Assembly: GCF_029263665.1 (NCBI RefSeq)
Contig: NZ_JAJUFQ010000005.1
Location: forward strand, 62,001-126,000
Source of the DNA: Halomonas sp.
GTDB lineage: Bacteria > Pseudomonadota > Gammaproteobacteria > Pseudomonadales > Halomonadaceae
Direction: 5' to 3'
DNA length: 64,000 bases
The notes below the pieces were generated by a model. That model was not told the origin of the DNA. It searched no databases and saw only the letters and a program-made list of their open reading frames with translations. A program made the translations under genes and the position numbers. Shown here piece after piece: positions 53,065 through 62,029 of the stretch. Each line of letters begins with the position of its first letter. Position 1 is the stretch's first letter.

Positions 53065-54570
53065 ATGACCGTGATTCGCCAGGACGACCTCATCACGAGC
53101 GTCGCTGATGCCCTGCAGTACATTTCCTACTATCATCCCAAAGACTTCATCGATGCCATGGCGGCAGCCTATGAGCGGGAGCAGAACCCTGCTGCCAAGG
53201 ATGCCATTGCCCAGATCCTGATCAACTCTCGCATGTGTGCTACCGGCCACCGTCCGATCTGTCAGGACACCGGTATCGTCACCGTGTTCGTCCATGTTGG
53301 CATGAACGTACGTTTCGAGGCCGACATGAGCCTCGACGACATGATCAACGAAGGCGTACGGCGTGCCTACAACTTCCCGGACAACGTCCTGCGGGCTTCC
53401 GTACTGGCGGATCCGGATGGCAAGCGCCAGAACACCAAGGACAATACACCTGCGGTGATCCACCACAAGCTGGTGCCGGGCGATACTGTTGAAGTGCATG
53501 TCGCGGCCAAGGGTGGTGGCAGCGAAGCCAAATCCAAGTTTGCCATGCTCAATCCTTCCGACTCTGTAGTTGACTGGGTCATGGAACAGTTGCCGAAGAT
53601 GGGCGCAGGCTGGTGTCCGCCCGGCATGCTGGGTATCGGCATTGGCGGTACTGCCGAGAAGGCCATGGAACTTGCCAAGGAAGCTTTGCTTGACCCGATC
53701 GATATCCAGGACCTGCAAGCGCGTGGCGCCGCCAACCGTTCCGAGGAACTGCGCCTGGAACTGTTCGACAAGGTCAACAAGAGCGGTATTGGCGCCCAGG
53801 GCCTGGGTGGCTTGACGACCGTGCTTGACATCAAGGTCAAGGATTATCCCACTCATGCGGCCAACAAGCCGGTGGCGATCATCCCCAACTGCGCAGCGAC
53901 GCGTCATGCCCACTTCACTCTGGATGGTTCCGGGCCTGCTGCGCTCAAGCCGCCGCGTTTGGAGGACTGGCCGGAAATCACGCGTGAGGCTGGCGCTAAT
54001 GTCAAGCGCGTCAATCTTGATGAGATCACCCCTGAAGAGGTCAAGACCTGGGCGCCGGGTGATACGCTGCTTCTCAATGGCAAGCTGTTGACCGGTCGTG
54101 ATGCGGCACATAAGCGCATGGTCGACATGCTGGCCAAAGGCGAAGCATTGCCGGTGGACCTGAAAGGACGGTTCATCTATTACGTTGGCCCGGTGGATCC
54201 TGTTGGTGATGAAATCGTAGGTCCTGCTGGTCCGACGACGGCAACGCGCATGGACAAGTTTACCCGCACTATGCTGGAACAGACCGGCCTGCTGGGCATG
54301 GTCGGCAAGGCCGAGCGTGGACCGGCAGCGATCGAGGCGATCCGCGACAATGAAGCGGTATACTTGATGGCAGTGGGTGGCTCAGCCTACCTGGTGTCTC
54401 AGGCAATCAAGGCATCCCGTGTGGTTGGCTTTGAAGATCTGGGCATGGAAGCCATTTACGAGTTTGAAGTGGAAGATATGCCGGTAACGGTGGCCGTGGA
54501 TACACAGGGCACTTCCGTGCATCAGACTGGCCCTGCCAAGTGGAAGGAAATCATCGCCCAGACGGCTTGA
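53065..54570 (+). CDS. Class I fumarate hydratase (4Fe-4S)
   Basis: This 501-residue iron-sulfur fumarase interconverts fumarate and malate in the TCA cycle. The alpha-type domain carries HRPICQDTGIVTVFVHVG near residue 63 and GAGWCPPGMLGIGIGG near 187, and NCAATRHAHFTLDGSG near 275; these give the cluster cysteines. The beta-type domain follows with GRDAAHKRM near 347 and YYVGPVDPVGDEIVGPAGPTT near 373. It is oxygen-sensitive by family. It stands alone with a terminator after it; the FumA/FumB name cannot be chosen from sequence alone. Confidence 0.95.
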   Translation: MTVIRQDDLITSVADALQYISYYHPKDFIDAMAAAYEREQNPAAKDAIAQILINSRMCATGHRPICQDTGIVTVFVHVGMNVRFEADMSLDDMINEGVRRAYNFPDNVLRASVLADPDGKRQNTKDNTPAVIHHKLVPGDTVEVHVAAKGGGSEAKSKFAMLNPSDSVVDWVMEQLPKMGAGWCPPGMLGIGIGGTAEKAMELAKEALLDPIDIQDLQARGAANRSEELRLELFDKVNKSGIGAQGLGGLTTVLDIKVKDYPTHAANKPVAIIPNCAATRHAHFTLDGSGPAALKPPRLEDWPEITREAGANVKRVNLDEITPEEVKTWAPGDTLLLNGKLLTGRDAAHKRMVDMLAKGEALPVDLKGRFIYYVGPVDPVGDEIVGPAGPTTATRMDKFTRTMLEQTGLLGMVGKAERGPAAIEAIRDNEAVYLMAVGGSAYLVSQAIKASRVVGFEDLGMEAIYEFEVEDMPVTVAVDTQGTSVHQTGPAKWKEIIAQTA

Positions 54571-54599
54571 CGGCATATTTGCCATTGGCGCAATACGAG

Positions 54600-54619
54600 A
54601 CCCCGCCGGCTGGCGGGGT
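54600..54619 (+). terminator. Terminator after fumarase
   Basis: ACCCCGCC pairs with GGCGGGGT around GGCT, 30 bases past the fumarase stop, followed by TGTCGTTT. It lies 48 bases before the cardiolipin synthase gene. Confidence 0.8.
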
Positions 54620-54667
54620 TGTCGTTTCTAAGGGTATGCTCTGAAGCGACAAGGATGGAGGCTGAAC

Positions 54668-56086
54668 ATGACGACCTGGATATTGGGATTGGCCGTCTTT
54701 CTCATTCATACCGCAGGGGCTTTCTCGGCGGTATTGGCGTTGATGTCCAGCCGGACATCTCAGGGGGCTATTGCCTGGATTATTTCGCTGGTGACGTTCC
54801 CTTATCTGGCCCTGCCTGCGTATTGGGTATTTGGCCGTCCCCGCTTCTATGGCTATGTCAGTGCCAGAGGCCAGCGTGATACGGTTTTGCGCCAGGTGCT
54901 GGAGCGTTATCGCGACCGTTTCGATGCCTATAAGATTCAGACTGATGATGTCGATGTAAGGGCTGTGGAGCAGTTGGCCATGATGCCATTGACCAGTGCC
55001 AATCACAGCGAGCTTCTGGTCGATGGTGAGGCCACGTTCGACAGCCTTTTCGCCGGCATCAAGGAAGCCCGCTCCTATATCTTGATCCAGTTCTTCATCG
55101 TAAGGGACGATTCGCTTGGGCGCCGACTCAAGCATCAGTTGATTGCCGCCGCACAGCGCCAGGTGCGTGTCTATTTCCTGTACGATGAGATTGGTAGTCA
55201 TCAGTTACGTGAGGGCTTTCTCAAGGACCTGCGAGCAGCTGGTGTCGAGGTGAGTGCCTTTCATTCATCCAAGGGCGTGAAACGACGCTTTCAGCTCAAC
55301 TTCCGCAATCATCGCAAGATCCTGGTCGTGGATGGCCGACTGGGTTGGCTTGGCGGCTTGAATGTAGGCATCGAGTATCTTGGTCTCAATCCACGCCATG
55401 GGCCTTGGCGTGACACCCACATGAAGCTTGCAGGACCAAGCGTGCTGGGGTTGCAGGAAGCTTTTTGGGAAGATTGGCACTGGGCCACAGGCTGCATGCT
55501 CAATCTATGCTGGTCGCCTCAGGTCTGGCCGGAGGCCAATCGTCGCGTTGTGATCATCCCCTCGGGCCCGGCGGATGGGCGAGAGACAGCCAGCCTGCTG
55601 ATCCAGCATCTCATTCATAGTGCGCGGAAGCGTTTCTGGGTGACCAGTCCGTACTTCGTACCGGATGAAGGCGTGCAGAGTGCCTTGAAGCTTGCTGCCA
55701 TGCGCGGAGTAGACGTGCGCATCATGATGCCGGAACGGCCAGATCACTTGCTGGTTTTTCTGTCGGCCTTCGCGTTCCTGCCGGATATGGTCAGGTCCGG
55801 TGTGCGTATCTATCGCTATCAGCCTGGGTTCCTGCACCAGAAGGTCACGCTGATTGATGATGAGGCTGCCAGTGTCGGTACCGTCAATCTGGATAACCGA
55901 TCCTTCCGCTTGAACTTCGAGATCACCGCATTGGTGGTGGATCGTGATTTTGCCAAGGATGTGCAGACGATGCTGGAGGCTGACTTCGCCAACTGTCGCG
56001 AAGTCAGTCTCGCAGAACTACGCTCGCGGTCGTTATGGCGCAAGTTACTGTCCCGAGGTGCCTATCTTCTATCTCCCATTCAATAA
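54668..56086 (+). CDS. cls: Cardiolipin synthase
   Basis: This 472-residue phospholipase D-family enzyme joins two phosphatidylglycerol molecules. Two N-terminal membrane helices (about 5-25 and 37-56) are followed by two catalytic H-K-D motifs: HRKILVVDGRLGWLGGLN near residue 215 and HQKVTLIDDEAASVGTVNLD near 394. The ATG follows GGAGG by six bases. Length and order match ClsA. Cardiolipin rises with salt stress in halophiles, which would fit such a host, but no regulation is visible. Confidence 0.94.
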   Translation: MTTWILGLAVFLIHTAGAFSAVLALMSSRTSQGAIAWIISLVTFPYLALPAYWVFGRPRFYGYVSARGQRDTVLRQVLERYRDRFDAYKIQTDDVDVRAVEQLAMMPLTSANHSELLVDGEATFDSLFAGIKEARSYILIQFFIVRDDSLGRRLKHQLIAAAQRQVRVYFLYDEIGSHQLREGFLKDLRAAGVEVSAFHSSKGVKRRFQLNFRNHRKILVVDGRLGWLGGLNVGIEYLGLNPRHGPWRDTHMKLAGPSVLGLQEAFWEDWHWATGCMLNLCWSPQVWPEANRRVVIIPSGPADGRETASLLIQHLIHSARKRFWVTSPYFVPDEGVQSALKLAAMRGVDVRIMMPERPDHLLVFLSAFAFLPDMVRSGVRIYRYQPGFLHQKVTLIDDEAASVGTVNLDNRSFRLNFEITALVVDRDFAKDVQTMLEADFANCREVSLAELRSRSLWRKLLSRGAYLLSPIQ

Positions 56087-56208
56087 CGCATGAAGGGGCC
56101 CAGGTCGCCTTGCTGTAAATTCTGATACTCATTGTTGTTTGGGACTACTGCCGCTTTGCGGTAAATTGAGGTCGCCCAAAGAAAAGGCGTTGGTAAACAG
56201 GAGCGGTG

Positions 56209-57126
56209 GTGAATCTCGAGACAAAATGGCTGGAAGATTTCGTTGCGCTGTCCAATACGCGTAGTTTTTCCGCTTCGGCACGGCAGCGACACGTGACCCA
56301 GCCGGCTTTCAGTCGCCGCATTCGATCACTGGAACAGGCTGTCGGGGTAACCCTGGTCGATCGTTCAACCACGCCCATCGACCTGACGCCGCAAGGCCAA
56401 TTGTTCCTGGTCACGGCGCGTAATATCGTGGAACAACTCAATGAGTCCTTGGGCCATTTGAGAGGCCTGTCCATGGCCAATGAAGCCCTGGATATCGTGG
56501 CGGCTCATTCACTGGCATTAAGCTTCTTTCCGCCGTGGATTTCGCGTCTGCAAAAAGGTCTGGGGGAGTTGCCGACTCGTCTGATTGCCATGAACGTAGG
56601 GGAGGCCATTCATGTGCTGCGCGAAGGTAATTGCGACCTGATGCTGGCCTACTATGACCCCTATGCCAGCATGCAGCTGGATGCAGAAGCATTTCCTTCG
56701 TTTTCCATTGGGCGGGTAAAAATGATTCCGGTGAGCGTGCCGGATGACAATGGCGAGCCACGCTTCGCGCTCAATGACAGTAATTCCATTCCCTATCTGG
56801 CCTACACTCAGGGAGCTTTCCTTGGGCGCAGTGTGCGGATGCTGCTGAAAAACGATCCGCTACGCATGCGCTTGCGCACTGTCTATGAAACTGCCATGGC
56901 TGAGGGGCTCAAGGCCATGGTATTGCAGGGCGTCGGGATGGCTTGGATTCCGGATTTCTGCATGCGTCAGGAACTCAATGAAGGGCGAGTGGTGCGTGCA
57001 GGAGATGAAGCCTGGGATGTGCCGCTGGAAATCCGCCTTTATCGCTGTTCTCTGGTACACAAGCCAGGCGTAGAGAAACTCTGGCGGCAGATGATGAAGT
57101 TGCCCAGGGACTTTCTCGAAGCCTGA
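56209..57126 (+). CDS. HypT/YjiE-like LysR regulator
   Basis: This 305-residue LysR regulator begins NLETKWLEDFVALSNTRSFS and continues VTQPAFSRRIRSLEQAVGV, closely following E. coli HypT (YjiE), which activates genes under hypochlorite through methionine oxidation. The effector domain keeps AAHSLALSFFP and GVGMAWIPDFCMRQEL near residue 242. Two adjacent GTG codons (56206, 56209) are possible starts; the second has the better distance from AGGAG and gives the HypT-like N-terminus. It is tandem to cls and convergent with the NMN adenylyltransferase gene. Its inducer here is unknown. Confidence 0.85.
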   Translation: MNLETKWLEDFVALSNTRSFSASARQRHVTQPAFSRRIRSLEQAVGVTLVDRSTTPIDLTPQGQLFLVTARNIVEQLNESLGHLRGLSMANEALDIVAAHSLALSFFPPWISRLQKGLGELPTRLIAMNVGEAIHVLREGNCDLMLAYYDPYASMQLDAEAFPSFSIGRVKMIPVSVPDDNGEPRFALNDSNSIPYLAYTQGAFLGRSVRMLLKNDPLRMRLRTVYETAMAEGLKAMVLQGVGMAWIPDFCMRQELNEGRVVRAGDEAWDVPLEIRLYRCSLVHKPGVEKLWRQMMKLPRDFLEA

Positions 57127-57175
57127 AGTTATCTGTTAAGCGATTGTCTGTTGAAGAGATGGCCTGTCTGAAGGG

Positions 57176-58279
57176 TTATCTTCCGGACCAGGTACCATGA
57201 TCGGCAGGAAGTCCCAAGAAGTTCTGGATAATGAAGAAGTGGTCTTCGAACAGATTGTCCGGTTCCAGTTCGGCCAAGGGAACCCAACGGGCATGATCAC
57301 CTCCTTTCACCGGTTTCAACTTGGGCAACTGCTGGTCTGGGCGCAGAGCGAAATAAAAGGCCTCTGCCAGCGTGCGGCCTCGCCAGCTGCGATGGGGCTC
57401 ATCGAACAGGCGTTGCCCACGTAGCGATCCCTTCAATACCGGTTCGGGCACCTTCAGACGAATCCGCTCACGCAGCTCGCGCAAACAGGCATCCATCAAG
57501 CGTTCCTGGGAGTTGATGAATCCACCTGGCAGGGCATAGAGCCCCTTGCCGGGGGCCGAGGTACGCCTGACCAGCAGTACATGCCCCGATTGCACCACCA
57601 CCGCGCACACAGTGACGAAGATGGGGGGATAGGGGGCCTGGGCCCAGGCCGAGCGATACTGGTCCAGCAGTTGCTGCTCTTCGATCAGCTGTTGATAGGG
57701 CTGATCAAGCATGAACGAGCGGATGTCCTTGACGACTCCCGGGGGGAGGTCATGGGTCGCATTGGTGCTCAGATATTCTACCGCTGAGCCTTTGGAACGG
57801 AACAGGCGCTGTCGGATTTCACTGGCGGAAATTGCCTCGACCAAGGGCACGCTGACCGATTCCCACTGGGGAAAGAGAGACAGGTAATAGCTGGACTGGC
57901 CTCGACTGGCGCCGATCAGTCCGATGCGGGGCAAGCGTGCATGTGATGGTTGAGCCAGATCTCGGACTTTGCGCTGAACGTCATGCACCCATACATCATT
58001 GTTATACAGCGCATCCAGCAACGGTACGATCTCGAGCCGAGCATTTTCATCATCATCGAAAGCACTGCGCAACATGCTGCGGCGTTCGTCAAATCGCCAA
58101 GGATTGCGTAGAGAGCGTGCCTGCCATGCTGAACCGACCAGAACGATCACCTGACGGGCGCGCTTCAGTGCCGCCCGAATGACTGCCAAGTGACCGAGAT
58201 GAGGCGGCTGAAAGCGTCCGATGAAGACTAGACAGTCGAAGTCGCTGTTCGCTTGGGATGACTCGGAGGATGAGGTCAT
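57176..58279 (-). CDS. Bifunctional NMN adenylyltransferase / Nudix hydrolase
   Basis: This 367-residue fusion has an N-terminal nucleotidyltransferase (about 15-190) with VFIGRFQPPHLGH and the SASEIRQRLFR signature, and a C-terminal Nudix domain (about 215-360). The first part makes NAD from NMN and ATP; the second in related fusions hydrolyses ADP-ribose. The Nudix box reads G-G-F-I-N-S-Q-E then RELRERIRL, where the last glutamate of R-E-x-x-E-E is Arg and the following Gly is missing, so hydrolase activity may be altered. It is divergent from yihY. Confidence 0.9.
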   Translation of the reverse strand: MTSSSESSQANSDFDCLVFIGRFQPPHLGHLAVIRAALKRARQVIVLVGSAWQARSLRNPWRFDERRSMLRSAFDDDENARLEIVPLLDALYNNDVWVHDVQRKVRDLAQPSHARLPRIGLIGASRGQSSYYLSLFPQWESVSVPLVEAISASEIRQRLFRSKGSAVEYLSTNATHDLPPGVVKDIRSFMLDQPYQQLIEEQQLLDQYRSAWAQAPYPPIFVTVCAVVVQSGHVLLVRRTSAPGKGLYALPGGFINSQERLMDACLRELRERIRLKVPEPVLKGSLRGQRLFDEPHRSWRGRTLAEAFYFALRPDQQLPKLKPVKGGDHARWVPLAELEPDNLFEDHFFIIQNFLGLPADHGTWSGR

Positions 58280-58416
58280 GCACGCTCCAGACTAATGAGT
58301 GGGAGTCATTATGATGAGGGGAATGCTCTGGTGCAATGCGCTGATATGACAACAAGTTGCCGGCGCGGCGGCTCGTAATTGGGTATGCTGTGACTATCTA
58401 GGTACAGGGGAGCATC

Positions 58417-59421
58417 ATGATAAAGGATTTCGTTGTGTTCTGGTGGAGCGTGTTACGTGATTCCGTCCAACTATGGCTAGAGCGTAATGCATTCAGTTAC
58501 GCCGGCTCTCTGGCCTTTTACACGTTATTTTCGTTAGCACCTACGGTAATTATTGCCGTAACAGTAATAGGATTTGTGCTCGGTGAAGAGGCGGCGCAGG
58601 GGCAGATCTTTGCCCAACTGCAGGGGGCCATGGGAGATGCTGCCGCCTCTGCAATACAAGAAGCGGTCAATCAGTCCCGAATTCAGGAGTCGGGGCTGAT
58701 GCCTACCCTGATGGGCTTTGCTGCTCTGGCGCTGGGAGCAACAACGGTATTCGGACAGATGCAGTTCTCTTTGAATACCATTTGGGGCGTTCGACCGCGC
58801 CCGACGAGCAACAGCATCCTGCGCTTGATCAAGAGCCGTCTGATGTCGCTGACGGTCGTTCTGGCCATAGGGTTCATCCTACTGGTATCGCTGGGGTTGG
58901 GGATTTTCGTTCGCGCAGCCTTGAAGGCGGCTCATGACATGCTGCCCTTTGTCGGACTGCTGACCCAGGGGGCCGAGTTCCTTGTCTCTCTGGCGGTAGT
59001 GGTGGCCTTGTTCGCCACGATATTCAGGGTGCTACCTGATGTCGTGCTGTCCTGGAGAGATGTCATCGTTGGTGCTGTGGTGACAGCCTTGCTGTTTTCT
59101 CTGGGGCGTTCTGTCATCGCCATGTATCTCGCCTATACCGCGACAGCATCCACATACGGCGCCGCAGGCTCGGTGGTGATGGTTCTACTGTGGGTCTACT
59201 ATTCATCACTGATACTCCTGTTTGGCGCCGCCTTTACCAAGTGCCACTTGGTTGCCCGACACAAACCGCTGATTCCCCGCAACAGTGCGGTCCTGATCAA
59301 GCAGGAATTGATCGATCAGGAGAGTGTCAGGGCGCAGCTTTCTGAAGAAGAGCGGCAGCGCTACGACGAGGAAAAGCAAGAAAGAGAGCACGATGTTGCG
59401 GTAGAGGAAGGGCGGGAATGA
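58417..59421 (+). CDS. YihY/BrkB family inner membrane protein
   Basis: This 334-residue protein has six membrane helices and the family signature RNAFSYAGSLAFYTLFSLAPTVI near residue 22, with ATASTYGAAGSVVMVLLWVYYSSLILLFGAAFTK near 245. The family was once thought to be RNase BN, which is wrong; its role is unknown. The C-terminal 60 residues are highly charged (E, R, Q, K) and cytosolic. The stop overlaps the acylphosphatase start in ATGA, so the two are coupled. Confidence 0.92.
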   Translation: MIKDFVVFWWSVLRDSVQLWLERNAFSYAGSLAFYTLFSLAPTVIIAVTVIGFVLGEEAAQGQIFAQLQGAMGDAAASAIQEAVNQSRIQESGLMPTLMGFAALALGATTVFGQMQFSLNTIWGVRPRPTSNSILRLIKSRLMSLTVVLAIGFILLVSLGLGIFVRAALKAAHDMLPFVGLLTQGAEFLVSLAVVVALFATIFRVLPDVVLSWRDVIVGAVVTALLFSLGRSVIAMYLAYTATASTYGAAGSVVMVLLWVYYSSLILLFGAAFTKCHLVARHKPLIPRNSAVLIKQELIDQESVRAQLSEEERQRYDEEKQEREHDVAVEEGRE

Positions 59422-59696
59422 GTGCGACGTATTGCGTAAGAGCTCTGGTCGCCGGTAGGGTGCAGGGTGTTTACTATCGAGCATCTACCCAGCGTCAGGC
59501 ATTGGCTGTCGGGCTTACCGGCCACGCAGTCAATCTCGTCGATGGGCGTGTCGAGGTCCTGCTCTGTGGCGAGAGCGAGGCGGTTGATACTGTTCTGCGC
59601 TGGTTATGGAAGGGACCGCAAGGGGCTCAGGTGATGCATGTCGAAACGGAAGTGGTGCAGCCGACGCCTCTGCCCAGTCATTTCCATACAGGTTAA
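59418..59696 (+). CDS. acyP: Acylphosphatase
   Basis: This 92-residue enzyme hydrolyses acyl phosphates. The catalytic loop GRVQGVYYRASTQ near residue 14 holds the phosphate-binding arginine, and HAVNLVDGRVEV near 36 holds the catalytic asparagine. Length and fold pattern are standard. It starts in an ATGA overlap with the YihY gene. Its last codons and stop are part of an 18-base duplicated sequence. Confidence 0.94.
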   Translation: MSATYCVRALVAGRVQGVYYRASTQRQALAVGLTGHAVNLVDGRVEVLLCGESEAVDTVLRWLWKGPQGAQVMHVETEVVQPTPLPSHFHTG

Positions 59697-59715
59697 CTTT
59701 CTCATACAGATTAAC
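59685..59715 (+). repeat. Duplication at the acyP 3' end
   Basis: CATACAG-R-TTAAC occurs at 59685-59697 and 59703-59715, 18 bases apart, differing at one base. The first copy contains the acyP stop codon; it looks like a small tandem duplication. Confidence 0.75.
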
Positions 59716-59740
59716 CTTGTTTGGTAGCGCCTAGAAAACA

Positions 59741-59780
59741 CAAAGCAGGGAATACATGACGCCATGTATTCCCTGCTTTG
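59741..59780. terminator. Bidirectional terminator, acyP / nucleoside hydrolase gene
   Basis: An exact 18-bp stem, CAAAGCAGGGAATACATG with its complement, encloses ACGC between the convergent genes. It starts in AAAACA and is followed downstream by CCTTTTTAA. Confidence 0.85.
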
Positions 59781-59819
59781 GCTATGATCCTTTTTAAGCT
59801 GTGCTTTTCGGACCTTACA

Positions 59820-60761
59820 TCACGACAACGTATCAGCAATCCAGTTGCTGACAGCCTGTCCGTCGACCCCAAGGCACACATCTACCTCCGGTGTCTGTGA
59901 CCAGCGATCTTGGATAAAGGCGCGACCCTTGGGTGCAAATAGGGTCTGGCCTTCCGCACTACCTTCTGTCACCACATTGAGATGACCGCGTTGCGTCTCG
60001 AACAGGTCTGGACGCACCAGCCATGCCAGGGCAACACTATCGTGTGGGCAGCAGCCATCGATACCCAGTGCCTGACGATAGAAATTCCGATAGAACGCAT
60101 AGCTGCCGGCCAGTACTTTACCGAGTTCACCCTGGGCCGTCTCGATGCGCTCCATATGCTGCGGAGTCAGTACGCAGCGATGGGTCACATCCAGGCCGAC
60201 CAGCGTCAGGGGCCATTCTGCCGTCAGCACTTTTTGTGCAGCATGGGCATCGTTGAAGATATTGGCTTCTGCTACCGGGGTGACATTGCCGCCTTCGCGA
60301 ATGGATCCGCCCATGATCACGACTTGCTTGACCTTGGTGACGATGGCGGGATCGATCTGCAAGGCGGCAGCCAGGTTGCCCAAGGGCCCTACCGCCACCA
60401 GGCTGACCTCTCCCGGTCGCTGGTTGACGGTATCAACGATGAACTGAGCCGCGTTACGTGGATCTGCTTGTCCCGCAACGGGAGGCAAATCGATATTGCC
60501 CAGTCCATTATCACCATGAATATGCTTTGGTGCCGGATGACGAGGCTTGACCATCGGAGTGGCAGCGCCCTGGGCGACAGGTACCGGCTTGCCGGCCAGT
60601 TCGCCCAGCAACAGGGCATTGTGAGTGGCGGTTTCCACGTCCACGTTGCCAAAGGTGGTGGTCATGCCGAGTAGTTCTATCTCCGGATGACGCAAGGCGA
60701 TGGCAATCGCCTGGGCATCATCCACACCTGGATCTGTGTCGAAGATAATCGGATAGGTCAC
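59820..60761 (-). CDS. Inosine-uridine preferring nucleoside hydrolase
   Basis: This 313-residue enzyme cleaves ribonucleosides to base and ribose. The calcium-binding N-terminus YPIIFDTDPGVDDAQA is intact, as are GPLGNLAAAL near residue 124, VIMGGSIREGGNVTPVAEANI near 146, and the late HDSVALAW. The GTG start at 60761 is preferred because GAAGGAG lies just upstream and it fits the family start. It follows ribokinase by 26 bases, so the pair would release and phosphorylate ribose. It is like RihA/RihB, but the subgroup is not resolved. Confidence 0.93.
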   Translation of the reverse strand: MTYPIIFDTDPGVDDAQAIAIALRHPEIELLGMTTTFGNVDVETATHNALLLGELAGKPVPVAQGAATPMVKPRHPAPKHIHGDNGLGNIDLPPVAGQADPRNAAQFIVDTVNQRPGEVSLVAVGPLGNLAAALQIDPAIVTKVKQVVIMGGSIREGGNVTPVAEANIFNDAHAAQKVLTAEWPLTLVGLDVTHRCVLTPQHMERIETAQGELGKVLAGSYAFYRNFYRQALGIDGCCPHDSVALAWLVRPDLFETQRGHLNVVTEGSAEGQTLFAPKGRAFIQDRWSQTPEVDVCLGVDGQAVSNWIADTLS

Positions 60762-60787
60762 GGAAACTCCTTCAGAGGTCTCAAGAT

Positions 60788-61705
60788 TCAAGCGTCGCAA
60801 GCATCGAATCGGCCTGCATTGAATGCATCGTCGACTTCAGCGCGAAAGGGAATACTGTCGGCAGCGCCGGAACGTTGCACGCCGAGAGCGGCCGCTGTGG
60901 CAGCCAATGCCAGGCATGCGGGGATATCGGCTTCTTCCTGCATGGCCGCAAGGTAATAGCCAATGAAGGTGTCGCCAGCAGCCGTTGTATCAACGGCCTT
61001 GACGGGGAGGGCGGGCTGGAAGTGACGCATTCCATCATACTGATACCAAGCGCCTTCTCCTCCTAAGGTCAATACCAACTGACAACCGGGTAACTGGGCA
61101 TCCAGGGCGTCAAGTAATTGCTGCGGAGAGACGTCCTCAGCGACATTGGCCAACCAGGCAGCTTCGCCCTTGTTGACGAACAGCAGGTCGCAATATTGAA
61201 GTGGCAGTTCGCGGACAGCATCGCTCATGGGAGCAGGGTTGAATGCAACCTTGAGACCAGCTTCATGAGCTAATTCAATAGCATCTGCCAGGGCACTGCA
61301 TTCGTTCTGCAGCAGGAGCCAACTGCCTGGCGATGTACCGGCGATCAACGCTTTCAGATCATTTCTGTCGTAGATGTGATTGGCGCCAGGGAACAAGAGG
61401 ATGCTGTTCTCGGCCTGGTCATCCACCTGGATGATGGCATGCCCCGAGGGGCCATCAATGTCATTGACATGGTCAACCTTGACGCCAGCATCGGCAAGCA
61501 AATTGCGAGCCCACTGATCTCGGGCATTGAGGTTTCCCCAATGTGTGACTTGTCCGCCAGCACGGGCAAGAGCCAAGGACTGATTGGCACCTTTGCCGCC
61601 AAGCCCGACGCTGTGTGCGTAACTGGCCAGGGTTTCCCCAGGGCGTACCAGGTGAGGGACGCGATAGACATGATCGATATTGATCGATCCGTAGTTGTAC
61701 AACAT
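60788..61705 (-). CDS. rbsK: Ribokinase
   Basis: This 305-residue PfkB-family kinase phosphorylates ribose to ribose 5-phosphate. Motifs include YGSINIDHVYRVPHLVRPGET at the N-terminus, VGLGGKGANQSLALARAG near residue 34, and the catalytic DTTAAGDTFIGYYLA near 244 with its aspartate base. It is the first gene of a unit with the nucleoside hydrolase. The YNYGSINIDHVYRV start is typical of Halomonas/Pseudomonas ribokinases; other sugar kinases of the family cannot be fully excluded. Confidence 0.9.
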   Translation of the reverse strand: MLYNYGSINIDHVYRVPHLVRPGETLASYAHSVGLGGKGANQSLALARAGGQVTHWGNLNARDQWARNLLADAGVKVDHVNDIDGPSGHAIIQVDDQAENSILLFPGANHIYDRNDLKALIAGTSPGSWLLLQNECSALADAIELAHEAGLKVAFNPAPMSDAVRELPLQYCDLLFVNKGEAAWLANVAEDVSPQQLLDALDAQLPGCQLVLTLGGEGAWYQYDGMRHFQPALPVKAVDTTAAGDTFIGYYLAAMQEEADIPACLALAATAAALGVQRSGAADSIPFRAEVDDAFNAGRFDACDA

Positions 61706-62029
61706 AGATATTCCAATCCGTTACCCAGGCAGGGCCTCAGGGAAGCTCACTGATGGATTCAGTGCTTCCTCTATACATCGTTCCAGCGGGAAAGTATCGG
61801 AGGTGTCTGCATCAGGTGCAAGGCACCGATCTCGATTCAATGGCTTAAATAGATTTATACCGTTATCTTCCTTGCTACTTAAATTTTCCCCAATATTGCC
61901 TGAATACATTGTCATCACCGACTGATGAAGAATGAAGCCGCAAATAACGATCTTCATCCCTCATTCAGTATCATATATCCGTCAAGAGACACGCTGGATA
62001 AATCGACGCAGATGCTCAAACGAGCACCC
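61706..62029. other. 324-bp gap upstream of rbsK
   Basis: No gene is supported. The 17-base sequence ATTTATACCGTTATCTT at 61853-61869 also occurs before the fumarase gene. The stretch 61840-61990 is AT-rich and probably holds the rbsK promoter. The D-2-hydroxyacid dehydrogenase gene ends at its far side with no clear terminator. Confidence 0.4.

Noticed and set aside
53059..54111. 350-codon minus-strand frame opposite the fumarase gene
   Set aside because: Antisense shadow of a conserved housekeeping gene, without family similarity.
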